From Gammaproteobacteria bacterium (GTDB lineage Bacteria; Pseudomonadota; Gammaproteobacteria; Steroidobacterales; Steroidobacteraceae), in the NCBI GenBank assembly GCA_025350345.1, contig JANXYA010000076.1, positions 1 through 17,360 of the forward strand: a DNA stretch of 17,360 nt, given 5' to 3'. The notes under the pieces are model-generated. The model saw only the letters and a list, made by a program, of their open reading frames with translations. It did no database searches and was not told where the DNA came from. A program made the translations under genes and the position numbers. Below, in pieces: positions 6,736-13,591 of this stretch (position 1 is its first letter; the number at the start of each line of letters is the position of its first letter).

Positions 6736-6764
6736 TTTATACCAGTCTGCGGCGCTTCCGGCAA
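6736..6764 (-). promoter_or_regulatory. Sigma70-type promoter of the rpmB-rpmG-mutM operon
   Basis: On the minus strand TTGCCG (-35, 6764-6759), a 17-bp spacer and TATAAA (-10, 6741-6736) form a good sigma70 promoter. A TG one base before the -10 hexamer makes it an extended -10 type. It lies in the 97-bp gap after the radC stop, about 70 bp upstream of the rpmB ATG. It gives rpmB, rpmG, mutM and probably the AlkA-type glycosylase a transcription start separate from radC. Confidence 0.72.
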
Positions 6765-6766
6765 CC

Positions 6767-7444
6767 TCAGATCAGCCCCCGCTCGGCAAAGGACAGGCAG
6801 TCGGTATCGGCGACGATGCAATGGTCGAGCACCCGGATATCGACCAGGGCCAACGCCTCGCGGAGCCGGCGGGTGATGAGTTCGTCCGCCTGGCTGGGCT
6901 CGGCAACGCCTGAGGGGTGGTTGTGGGCAAAGATCACCGCGGCGGCATTGCGGCCGAGGGCCTGCTTGACGACCTCGCGCGGGTGCACGCTGGCGCCGTC
7001 TATGGTGCCGCGAAACAGCTCATCGAAGGCGATCAGGCGGTGGCGATTGTCGAGGTGCAGGCAGCAAAACAGCTCGTGGGGCTGGTCGCGCAGCCGGCTG
7101 ACCAGGAAGCGGTGCGTGGCGGCTGGCGAATCGAGCAGCGGACCGTTGCGCAGGGCCTCGGCATAGTGGCGCCGCGCCAGCTCGAGGGCCGCCTGCAGGC
7201 GGCAATAGCCCGCCGTGCCCAGGCCCCTCTGGGCCAGCAGGGCCGTCCGGTCGGCGATCAGCAGCTCACGGAGCGAGCGGTGGGCGGCGAGCAGGCCGCG
7301 CGCCAGATCGACGACGTTGCCGCCGCGGATTCCGGAGCCGCCGAGCAGCAGGGCCAGCAGCTCCGCGTCCGACAGGGTCTGGGCGCCCAGGGCCATCAGC
7401 CTCTCGCGCGGCCGCTCCTGCGCGGGCCATTGGCGCAGGTTCAT
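6767..7444 (-). CDS. radC: RadC-family JAB/MPN-domain protein
   Basis: This belongs to the RadC (UPF0758) family: an N-terminal helix-hairpin-helix region (LSDAELLALLLGGSG through QRGLGTAGYCRLQAA) followed by a JAMM/MPN metalloprotease-like domain. The metal motif is seen as AHNHPSGVAEPSQAD (His174, His176 and Asp187 from this start), with Glu142 in FDELFRG as the expected acid residue. Despite its name, the role of RadC in DNA repair is doubtful and its biochemical activity is unproven. ATG 7444 gives 225 residues starting MNLRQWPAQERPRERL, which fits the family start and the 222-residue E. coli length. An upstream in-frame ATG at 7498 would add 18 unusual residues. It is divergent from coaBC and upstream of rpmB, as in E. 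coli. Confidence 0.93.
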   Translation of the reverse strand: MNLRQWPAQERPRERLMALGAQTLSDAELLALLLGGSGIRGGNVVDLARGLLAAHRSLRELLIADRTALLAQRGLGTAGYCRLQAALELARRHYAEALRNGPLLDSPAATHRFLVSRLRDQPHELFCCLHLDNRHRLIAFDELFRGTIDGASVHPREVVKQALGRNAAAVIFAHNHPSGVAEPSQADELITRRLREALALVDIRVLDHCIVADTDCLSFAERGLI

Positions 7445-7556
7445 GAGAGCTGGATCACGTTTTGCCGGGCCTGCATGCCAGTCATTCTCAAGGGACATGG
7501 CCGGGGTGTGCGATGGTCATATCGGCCGGGCATGGCACGAAACGGCAGCTCTGGCC

Positions 7557-7562
7557 GATAAT
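7557..7562 (+). promoter_or_regulatory. Possible -10 element very close to the coaBC start
   Basis: GATAAT, five of six bases of the -10 consensus, ends 6 bp before the coaBC ATG, which itself has no Shine-Dalgarno sequence. If active, it would place the transcription start at or next to the ATG and give a leaderless mRNA. No convincing -35 is present at 16-18 bp, so this is tentative. Confidence 0.3.
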
Positions 7563-7568
7563 GCCCTC

Positions 7569-8813
7569 ATGCGTGACAAGCGCGTCATCCTGGGCGTGAC
7601 GGGCGGCATCGCCGCCTACAAGAGCGCCGATCTGGTGCGCCGGCTCGTTGAGCGCGGCGCGCAGGTGCAGGTGGTCATGACCGCCGGGGCACGCGAGTTC
7701 ATCACCGCGACCACCTTCCAGGCGCTTTCGGGCCGGCCGGTGCGCGAGAGTCTGTGGGATTCGGCTGCCGAAGCGGCGATGGGCCACATCGAACTGGCGC
7801 GCTGGGCGGAGCTGGTGCTCGTCGCGCCTGCCACGGCGGATTTCATGGCGCGCCTCGCCGCCGGGCGTGCCGACGATCTGCTCGCCACGCTGTGTCTCGC
7901 CACCACGGCGCCCATTGTCCTGGCACCGGCGATGAACCAGCAGATGTGGGCGAATGTCGCCACGCAGGCGAACGTCGCGACGCTCGAGGGGCGCGGTGTC
8001 CGGCTGCTGGGCCCTGCGGTCGGTGACCAGGCCTGCGGTGAGTTTGGCCCGGGCCGCATGCTGGAACCCACGGAACTCGCCGATCTGATCGAGCCTCTGA
8101 TTCCCGGCGACGGTCCCTTAAGCGGCCGGCGCGTGCTGATTACCGCCGGACCGACGCGCGAATCCATCGATCCGGTGCGCTTCGTGAGCAATCGCAGTTC
8201 CGGCAAAATGGGTTACGCCGTGGCCCAGGCCATGCGCGCCGCGGGCGCCGAAGTCGTGCTGGTCAGTGGTCCGGTGGCACTGCCGGCGCCGCCGGGCGTG
8301 CGGCGCCTGAACGTCGAGAGCGCCGTGCAGATGCACGAGACCGTGCAGCAGGAACTGGCCGGGTGCGATGTGTTCGTCGCCACGGCCGCGGTCGCGGACT
8401 ATCGGCCGATCGCCGTCGCCGGCTCCAAGATCAAGAAGAAGACCGAGCAGATGACGCTCGAAATGACGCGTACCACGGACATCCTGGCCACGGTCGCGGC
8501 GCGCGCCGACCGGCCCTTCGTCGTCGGCTTCGCGGCCGAGACCGACGCGGTCGAGCAGCACGCGCGCGAGAAGCTGCTGCGCAAGAACCTCGACATGATC
8601 GCCGCCAATGAAGTGGGCGCCACCAAGGCCTTCGACTGCGAGGACAATGCGCTGCTCGTGCTCTGGCGCGGCGGCGGGCGCGCCGAGCTGCCGCGCGCGT
8701 CCAAGCGCGAGCTGGCGACGGCGCTGGTGGCCCTGATCGCCGAGCGGCTGCGGGCAAATGCTGGTCCAGGCGCCGTGGCCGGCGCTGCCAGTGCGGGCGC
8801 GGCCAAAGCCTGA
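7569..8813 (+). CDS. coaBC: Bifunctional phosphopantothenoylcysteine synthetase/decarboxylase
   Basis: CoaBC joins cysteine to 4'-phosphopantothenate using CTP (CoaB) and then decarboxylates the product with FMN (CoaC), giving 4'-phosphopantetheine for CoA. The N-terminal CoaC flavoprotein domain shows GVTGGIAAYKSADLVRRL, the catalytic His73 in MGHIELARWA, the PAMNQQMW substrate clamp (Asn123), and Cys156 in ACGEFGPGRM. The C-terminal CoaB domain begins near residue 186 with RRVLITAGPTRE, Asn208 in FVSNRSSGKMGYA, and the SKIKK motif (286-290). All align with E. coli numbering within two residues. Length is 414, with an Ala/Gly-rich tail after about residue 395. The start at ATG 7569 is set by the family N-terminus; no ribosome site is visible. 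dut follows after 2 bp. Confidence 0.97.
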   Translation: MRDKRVILGVTGGIAAYKSADLVRRLVERGAQVQVVMTAGAREFITATTFQALSGRPVRESLWDSAAEAAMGHIELARWAELVLVAPATADFMARLAAGRADDLLATLCLATTAPIVLAPAMNQQMWANVATQANVATLEGRGVRLLGPAVGDQACGEFGPGRMLEPTELADLIEPLIPGDGPLSGRRVLITAGPTRESIDPVRFVSNRSSGKMGYAVAQAMRAAGAEVVLVSGPVALPAPPGVRRLNVESAVQMHETVQQELAGCDVFVATAAVADYRPIAVAGSKIKKKTEQMTLEMTRTTDILATVAARADRPFVVGFAAETDAVEQHAREKLLRKNLDMIAANEVGATKAFDCEDNALLVLWRGGGRAELPRASKRELATALVALIAERLRANAGPGAVAGAASAGAAKA

Positions 8814-8815
8814 TC

Positions 8816-9286
8816 ATGAGCAAGTCCGATCGCCGCCCCCTGCAGGTGCGGATTCTCGACACGCGCATCGGCAATGAATTCCCGCTCCCCGCCTACGCCA
8901 CCGACGGTTCGGCGGGCCTCGATCTGCGCGCCTGCATCGCCGCGCCGCTGCTGCTCGAGCCGGGGCGCACGGAGCTGATTTCCACGGGGCTGTCCATCTA
9001 CATCGCCGATCCGGCCCTGGCGGCCGTGATCCTGCCGCGTTCCGGCCTGGGCCACAAACACGGCATCGTGCTCGGCAATCTCGTCGGCCTCATCGACTCC
9101 GACTACCAGGGCCCGCTGATGGTTTCATGCTGGAATCGCGGCGCGATTGACTACACCGTGCAGCCGGGCGAGCGGATCGCGCAGCTGGTGGTGGTGCCGG
9201 TGGCGAGGATGGAGCTGCAGATCGTGGAGAATTTTGCCGCGACCGGGCGCGGCAGCGGGGGCTTCGGCCACACCGGCCGCGACTAG
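8816..9286 (+). CDS. dut: Deoxyuridine 5'-triphosphate nucleotidohydrolase (dUTPase)
   Basis: dUTPase hydrolyses dUTP to dUMP and pyrophosphate, keeping uracil out of DNA and feeding thymidylate synthesis. All five trimeric dUTPase motifs are present in order: SAGLDLRA (32-39), PRSGLGHKHGIVLGN (74-88), GLIDSDYQGPL with the catalytic Asp95 (91-101), GERIAQLVVVPV (118-129) and the C-terminal arm GRGSGGFGHTG (144-154). Length 156 is normal. ATG begins 2 bp after the coaBC stop, so the two are almost certainly co-transcribed, as in E. coli dfp-dut. Confidence 0.97.
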   Translation: MSKSDRRPLQVRILDTRIGNEFPLPAYATDGSAGLDLRACIAAPLLLEPGRTELISTGLSIYIADPALAAVILPRSGLGHKHGIVLGNLVGLIDSDYQGPLMVSCWNRGAIDYTVQPGERIAQLVVVPVARMELQIVENFAATGRGSGGFGHTGRD

Positions 9287-9299
9287 CGCGGGGGAGCGC

Positions 9300-9929
9300 T
9301 CAGCGGGCGGCGGAGTTGGCGCTCAGTTCGCGATAGCGCGAGATATCGGCGTCGAACTGGCTGCGTACCGTCGCCACCTCCTGGTGGCGCCGGTCGAGGG
9401 ACTTGCGCTGCGTGCGCGCCTCGTTCGAGGTACGCACGAGCTCTTCGGCCAGATCGTCGGGCATGCGCCGCGCGTCGGGCTTGGTGTTGTAGGGCTTGAA
9501 GTGCATGGCGCGGTCCTGGAGCGTCTTGAGCCGTGCGTCGAGCGAATCGATGTAGGCGTTGGCCGCCGTGATCTGCCCGTTGAGCTGGTCGAGGCGCTCA
9601 TCGCGCAGACGCTCGATATCCTTGGTCGAGGTGTAGGTGGACGTCAGGAAACTGTCGTGCTGCGCCTTCGCCTCGACCTCCTGGTCGTGCTTGCGCTGTT
9701 CGGCGAGCTGCTGGGCGTTCTTCTCGGCGCCCACGTGCTGCACCTCGACGCCCTCGTTGTTCAGCACGCGGCGTTCCGACTGCGCGTATTCGGGCGGCAC
9801 GGCATCGCCGTAGTGGCGCTCGCCGTTCTTGTCGACCCAGCTGAAGCTCTGGTGCCCGCTCGCATCGGCCGCGCGCGCCGGGGGTGCAGCCAGTAGCGCG
9901 GCGAGTACCGCCAGGCTCAACAACTTCAT
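9300..9929 (-). CDS. Exported DUF4124-domain coiled-coil protein
   Basis: The function is unknown. From ATG 9929 the 209-residue product has a clear signal peptide (MKLLSLAVLAALLAAPPARA, cleavage after residue 20) and then a DUF4124 unit, FSWVDKNGERHYGDAVPPEY (29-48), a short beta-rich motif common in exported proteobacterial proteins. Residues from about 70 to the end are charged and helix-rich, with heptad-like stretches (AEQRKHDQEVEAKAQ; IERLRDERLDQLNGQ; SLDARLKTLQDR) suggesting a periplasmic coiled coil. The frame is open upstream to 10070, but those residues have no export signal and overlap the end of pyrE, so the 9929 start is preferred. It lies 73 bp downstream of pyrE on the same strand and converges on dut with a 13-bp gap. 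Confidence 0.85.
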   Translation of the reverse strand: MKLLSLAVLAALLAAPPARAADASGHQSFSWVDKNGERHYGDAVPPEYAQSERRVLNNEGVEVQHVGAEKNAQQLAEQRKHDQEVEAKAQHDSFLTSTYTSTKDIERLRDERLDQLNGQITAANAYIDSLDARLKTLQDRAMHFKPYNTKPDARRMPDDLAEELVRTSNEARTQRKSLDRRHQEVATVRSQFDADISRYRELSANSAAR

Positions 9930-10002
9930 TATGTCCGTCACATCACCATCCAGAGGTGGCAGGGGCCCAATTGTCCACGATGCGGCTGCGAGGGCAAGGA
10001 CT

Positions 10003-10659
10003 TCAGGGCAGGACACCGAATTTCTGCCGATAGCTTCGCAGCCCGGCCAACTGGGCGGGCTCGATTCCACGCACCGCCCGGCCCTCGAGTGCCTCGATCA
10101 GGCCACCGAAGGTGAGAATGCTCACACAATCCAGCCCGAACTCGGCCTTGACCTCCTGGACGGCGGACAGGCTCCCCTGGCCGCGCTCCTGCCGATCGAG
10201 CGCGAGGGCGACCGCAACCGGCTGCGCGCCGGCGGCCCTGATCAGTTCGATGGATTGCCGCACCGCCGTGCCAGCGGTGATCACGTCATCGACGATGACG
10301 ACGCGGCCGGCGAGTTCGCTGCCGACGATCATCCCGGTCTCGCCGTGGGTCTTGGCTTCCTTGCGGTTGAAGGCCCAGGGGAGGTTCCGGCCCTGCTGTT
10401 CGGCGTAGGCGATGGCGCAGGCGCTGACCAGGGGGATGCCCTTGTAGGCAGGGCCAAACAGCATGTCGAAACCCAAGCCCGAGTGGGCGAGCGCGGCGGC
10501 ATAGCAGCGCCCGAGGCGCGCGAGCGCCGCGCCGTCGTTGAAGCGTCCGGCGTTGAAGAAGTAGGGGCTGGTGCGACCGGACTTGAGCGTGAATTCACCA
10601 AAACGCAGGGCCTGGTACTCGAGGGCGAGGGCCAGGAAATCCTGCTGGTATTCGCGCAT
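10003..10659 (-). CDS. pyrE: Orotate phosphoribosyltransferase
   Basis: PyrE transfers the phosphoribosyl group of PRPP to orotate, giving OMP, the fifth step of pyrimidine synthesis. The 218-residue product shows the N-terminal orotate site FTLKSGRTSPYFFNAG (23-38), the flexible loop with NRKEAKTHGETG (98-109: Lys100, Lys103, His105), and the PRPP-binding signature VVIVDDVITAGTA (120-132). Length is like that of E. coli PyrE (213). ATG 10659 is fixed by the family start MREYQQDFLALAL; no clear ribosome site precedes it. It is divergent from the exonuclease gene with only 23 bp between the two start codons. Confidence 0.96.
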   Translation of the reverse strand: MREYQQDFLALALEYQALRFGEFTLKSGRTSPYFFNAGRFNDGAALARLGRCYAAALAHSGLGFDMLFGPAYKGIPLVSACAIAYAEQQGRNLPWAFNRKEAKTHGETGMIVGSELAGRVVIVDDVITAGTAVRQSIELIRAAGAQPVAVALALDRQERGQGSLSAVQEVKAEFGLDCVSILTFGGLIEALEGRAVRGIEPAQLAGLRSYRQKFGVLP

Positions 10660-10682
10660 GCGCGGCAGGCTATCATGTTCAT

Positions 10683-11450
10683 ATGCGGGTGATCACGCTC
10701 AACGTCAACGGCATCCGTTCGGCCGCCGCCAAGGGCCTGTTTCCCTGGCTCGCGCAGCAGCAGGCGGACGTGATCTGCCTGCAGGAAGTGCGCGCGCGCG
10801 AAGAGCAGTTCGCGGGCCACGACATTTCGCTCCCCGGTTATCACGCGGCTTACTATCCGGCCGAGCGGCCCGGCTACGCGGGCGTCGCGCTGTATTCGCG
10901 CGCCCAACCTGAGCGCGTGGTGCGTGGCTTTGGTGTGCGAGAGTTCGATGGCGAAGGACGCTATCTCGAGGCGCAGTTCCCGGGGCTCTCGGTCGTCTCG
11001 CTCTACCTGCCGTCAGGCTCCTCCGGCCCGGAGCGCCAGAAATCCAAGGACCGGTTTCTCAGGGCCTTCCTGCCGCACCTGCGTGCGCTCAGGCGCCGGC
11101 GCCGCCAGTACATCCTGTGCGGCGACTGGAACATCGCGCACCGGGAGATCGACCTGAAGAACTGGCGCGCGAACCAGAAGAACTCGGGCTTCCTGCCGCA
11201 CGAGCGCGCCTGGCTCGATGAGCTGTTCGATGAGGTCGGCTACATCGACGCCTTTCGCAGCGTCAATCCGCAAGCCGGGCAGTACACCTGGTGGTCCAAT
11301 CGCGGCCAGTCCTGGGCGAAGAACGTCGGCTGGCGCATCGATTACCAGATCGCGAGTCCGCGCCTCGCCGGCGCGGCGTGCAGCGCGCAGATCTTCAAGG
11401 CCCAGCGCTTTTCAGATCACGCCCCGCTGATCATGGACTACGAGCTGTGA
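10683..11450 (+). CDS. xth: Exodeoxyribonuclease III / AP endonuclease (ExoA/XthA family)
   Basis: This enzyme cuts DNA at abasic sites and trims 3' blocked ends in base excision repair. The EEP nuclease fold and its catalytic residues are all visible: Asn7/Asn9 in TLNVNGIRSA, Glu35 in LQEVRA, Tyr108 in SLYLPSG, Asp148 and Asn150 in GDWNIAH, Asp220 in WRIDYQ, and the Asp245-His246 pair in SDHAPLI. It also has the family segment DLKNWRANQKNSGFLPHERA. In Pseudomonas the homologue beside pyrE is Crc, which has lost nuclease activity; here all catalytic residues are kept, so a nuclease is the better call. TATCAT, like a -10 element, ends 6 bp before the ATG, and only a distant AGG could serve as ribosome site. 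It overlaps the next gene by 4 bp (GTGA). Confidence 0.94.
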   Translation: MRVITLNVNGIRSAAAKGLFPWLAQQQADVICLQEVRAREEQFAGHDISLPGYHAAYYPAERPGYAGVALYSRAQPERVVRGFGVREFDGEGRYLEAQFPGLSVVSLYLPSGSSGPERQKSKDRFLRAFLPHLRALRRRRRQYILCGDWNIAHREIDLKNWRANQKNSGFLPHERAWLDELFDEVGYIDAFRSVNPQAGQYTWWSNRGQSWAKNVGWRIDYQIASPRLAGAACSAQIFKAQRFSDHAPLIMDYEL

Positions 11451-12829
11451 GCAGAGGAAGGACGGAGGCACCGCCTCGCGCCTGGCACGACGCCCTGCTG
11501 GTTTACTTCCAGCCGCGCATGATCACGATGCTGCTGCTGGGATTTTCCGCGGGCCTGCCCTTCTACCTCGTCTTTCAGACGCTCTCGGCCTGGCTGCGGC
11601 AATCGCACATCGATCGCGCGACGATTGGCATGATGGCCTGGGCGGGCCTGGCTTACTCGCTGAAGTTTCTGTGGTCGCCCGTCGTGGACCGGCTATCGCT
11701 CCCGCTGCTGTCGCGGCTCCTCGGGCGGCGACGGGCCTGGATGCTGCTCGCGCAATGCGGCATCGCCGCCGCCCTGCTCAATCTATCGTTGAGCGATCCG
11801 GCGGCGGGCGTGACGCGCGTGGCGGTCTGGGCGGTGTTCCTGGCCTTCTGCGCGGCAACCCAGGACATCGCCATCGATGCCTGGCGCATCGAGTCGGCCG
11901 CCGTGGAACAACAGGGCGCCATGGCTGCCGCGTACCAGATCGGCTATCGCTGCGCCCTGATCACCGCCGGCGCGGGCGCCCTTGTGGTCGCTGATCGCTT
12001 TGGCTGGCGGGCCAGCTATTCCACGATGGCGGGGCTGGTCGCCGTCGGCATGATCACCACAATGCTGGCGCGTGAACCTGCCGCGTCGGGGCGCGCGGTG
12101 CTGCCCATCGCGGAGCGGCGCGTCAATGACTGGCTGGCGCGGCGTTCGCATTGGCCGCCGTCGTTGCAGCAGGCGGGCGCCTGGTTCGTCGGCGCCGTGG
12201 TCTGCCCGCTGATCGATTTCTTCAGCCGCTACGGCACCACCCTGGCGGTCGTCACGCTCCTGTTCATGGGCAGCTATCGCCTCACCGAATTCGCCGCGGG
12301 CTCGATGTACAACACGTTTTACATTGATCACGGCTACACGCTCTCGCAGATCGCCAAGGTCGTCAAACTCTACGGGCTGGCGATGTCCCTGCTCGGCGTG
12401 GTGCTGGCCGGCATCGTGGTGGCGCGCTTCGGGCTGCTGCGCTCGCTCATCGCCGGCAGCGTGATGATCATGCTGTCCAATCTGGCCTTCTCGGTACTGG
12501 CACGTGCCGATGCGCCGACGCTCCTCGGACTGGGCCTGGTGAACGCCTTCGACAACCTGGCGCAGGCCATGCACGGCACGGCCCTGATCGCGTTCCTGTC
12601 CAGCCTCACGAGCACGCGCTACACCGCCACCCAGTACGCGCTCTTCTCCTCGCTCTACGCCCTGCCGGGAAAATTCCTGGAGGGATTTTCCGGTCGCGTC
12701 GTGGAGGCGATCGGCTATCCGCATTTTTTCATCTACACCGCCTTCTTGAGCATCCCGGCGTTGCTGCTGCTCCTGTACCTGGTCGGGCGCGGCTCGCTGC
12801 AGGCCGCCGGTTCGCCGCGCGGGGCATGA
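11447..12829 (+). CDS. ampG: AmpG-type muropeptide permease (MFS)
   Basis: AmpG imports GlcNAc-1,6-anhydro-MurNAc (peptides) from the periplasm for peptidoglycan recycling, which can also signal beta-lactamase induction. The 460-residue protein has about 12 hydrophobic segments and AmpG signatures: LLLGFSAGLPFYLVFQTLSA (29-48), TIGMMAWAGLAYSLKFLWSP (59-78) followed by VVDR, GRRRAWMLLAQ (93-103) and FCAATQDIAIDAWRIE (134-149). Two domains are joined by a loop near residue 225. The frame extends upstream inside the exonuclease gene, but GTG 11447, overlapping its stop as GTGA, gives a sensible N-terminus. It ends in an ATGA overlap with the Rieske gene. A related MFS substrate cannot be excluded. 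Confidence 0.87.
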   Translation: MSRGRTEAPPRAWHDALLVYFQPRMITMLLLGFSAGLPFYLVFQTLSAWLRQSHIDRATIGMMAWAGLAYSLKFLWSPVVDRLSLPLLSRLLGRRRAWMLLAQCGIAAALLNLSLSDPAAGVTRVAVWAVFLAFCAATQDIAIDAWRIESAAVEQQGAMAAAYQIGYRCALITAGAGALVVADRFGWRASYSTMAGLVAVGMITTMLAREPAASGRAVLPIAERRVNDWLARRSHWPPSLQQAGAWFVGAVVCPLIDFFSRYGTTLAVVTLLFMGSYRLTEFAAGSMYNTFYIDHGYTLSQIAKVVKLYGLAMSLLGVVLAGIVVARFGLLRSLIAGSVMIMLSNLAFSVLARADAPTLLGLGLVNAFDNLAQAMHGTALIAFLSSLTSTRYTATQYALFSSLYALPGKFLEGFSGRVVEAIGYPHFFIYTAFLSIPALLLLLYLVGRGSLQAAGSPRGA

Positions 12830-13233
12830 GCGAAACCACCCAGATCGATGTGGAGCGCGTGCTGTGCCGACGCGAAGACCTTGGGCGCGACGGCTGCCGC
12901 GAGTTTCGCCTCGGCAGCGGTCCCTGGCCCCTGCGCTGCTTCGTCATCGCGGTGGGTGATCAGGTGCGTGCGTACGTCAATCGCTGCGCCCATCAGGCCC
13001 TCCCGCTGAATCTCCTGCCCGATCGCTTCCTGACGCACGATGGCAGCATGATCCTGTGCACCGCCCATGGCGCCATTTACGAGAAAGCCACCGGTTACTG
13101 CGTGGCCGGGCCCTGCGCGGGCCGGTCGCTGGAAAGCGTGCCGGTGCAAGTCGTCGCAGGTTTCGTGCTGCTCGAGGACAGCGTCGATGCAGACTCGCTC
13201 TGCGCCAGATTCGCGGAGCCACCTGCGCCCTGA
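12826..13233 (+). CDS. Small Rieske [2Fe-2S] protein
   Basis: This 135-residue soluble protein is a stand-alone Rieske domain. The cluster ligands are seen as CAH (Cys54, His56) and CTAH (Cys78, His81), followed by GAIYEKATGYCVAGPCAGR, the usual second loop with a GPC turn. The 21 residues between the two ligand pairs are more than the roughly 15-17 of classical Rieske ferredoxins, but this longer form is shared by a common group of proteobacterial proteins whose loop reads CAHQ, then a PGRF/PDRF-like segment. There is no signal peptide or transmembrane helix, so it should be cytoplasmic. Its redox partner is unknown. ATG overlaps the AmpG stop (ATGA), so it is the last gene of the exonuclease-ampG operon, and it converges on the next gene with only 3 bp between stop codons. 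Confidence 0.88.
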   Translation: MSETTQIDVERVLCRREDLGRDGCREFRLGSGPWPLRCFVIAVGDQVRAYVNRCAHQALPLNLLPDRFLTHDGSMILCTAHGAIYEKATGYCVAGPCAGRSLESVPVQVVAGFVLLEDSVDADSLCARFAEPPAP

Positions 13234-13236
13234 GGG

Positions 13237-13548
13237 TTACTCGAACAGGTCGAGATCGTCGAGCCGGTCAGCGCGGAGCTGGCGATCATCGGCGATCGGA
13301 TCCGCATCGGCACGACCGTCCTCGGGCTCGAAGTCCACCGAGCCGCTCCAGTCTTCGGGTGCTTCGGCTTCTTCAATGGCGCCGGTGGCGCGCTGCGAGC
13401 GCCAGTCATCGAGGTCGAACTCCTCCACGGTGCCGTCGAAGTACTGCACTTCGATCGTGCCCTCGGCCTCATCGAAGGCGACCACTTCCAGCGACTCGCC
13501 GCCACGCAGGCGGTACCATTCGCCTATGCCGGGTCGCTGCACGTTCAT
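13237..13548 (-). CDS. Small acidic protein, DUF6763-like
   Basis: The function is unknown. The 103-residue product begins MNVQRPGIGEWYRLRGGESL and has a compact beta-rich N-terminal part, LEVVAFDEAEGTIEVQYFDGTVEEFDLDDW (residues 20-49). This looks like the short 'GEWY...FEVVA...GTIEIQYFDG' proteins of gammaproteobacteria that I associate with DUF6763; that name is from memory. The remaining half is acidic and probably disordered (PEDWSGSVDFEPEDG, then DDLDLFE at the end). The ATG has a ribosome site (GAGGTA, about 6 bp upstream). It lies 43 bp downstream of trmB on the same strand and may be the last gene of that unit. Confidence 0.75.
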   Translation of the reverse strand: MNVQRPGIGEWYRLRGGESLEVVAFDEAEGTIEVQYFDGTVEEFDLDDWRSQRATGAIEEAEAPEDWSGSVDFEPEDGRADADPIADDRQLRADRLDDLDLFE

Positions 13549-13591
13549 GTGGGTACCTCGGTCCCGATGTTGCGCCCGGCGCCCCTGAGGT

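Noticed and set aside
7445..7498. Longer RadC start at ATG 7498
   Set aside because: The extra 18 residues do not resemble RadC N-termini; ATG 7444 gives the usual family start and length, though neither has a ribosome site.
9930..10002. Possible promoter between pyrE and the DUF4124 gene (TTGCCC and ACAATT on the minus strand)
   Set aside because: The spacing is 17 bp but the -10 matches the consensus at only two positions, so it is no better than chance.
9930..10070. Upstream extension of the DUF4124 protein
   Set aside because: It would overlap pyrE and bury the clear signal peptide 47 residues inside the protein; the ATG at 9929 is the sensible start.
10683..11450. Calling the nuclease Crc because of its place next to pyrE
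   Set aside because: Crc has lost the catalytic residues; here the expected Asn, Glu, Tyr, Asp and His residues are all present, so a working exonuclease III is more likely.
11783..12724. 313-codon open frame on the - strand opposite the AmpG-type gene
   Set aside because: It is antisense to a convincing 12-helix transporter and shows no domain of its own.
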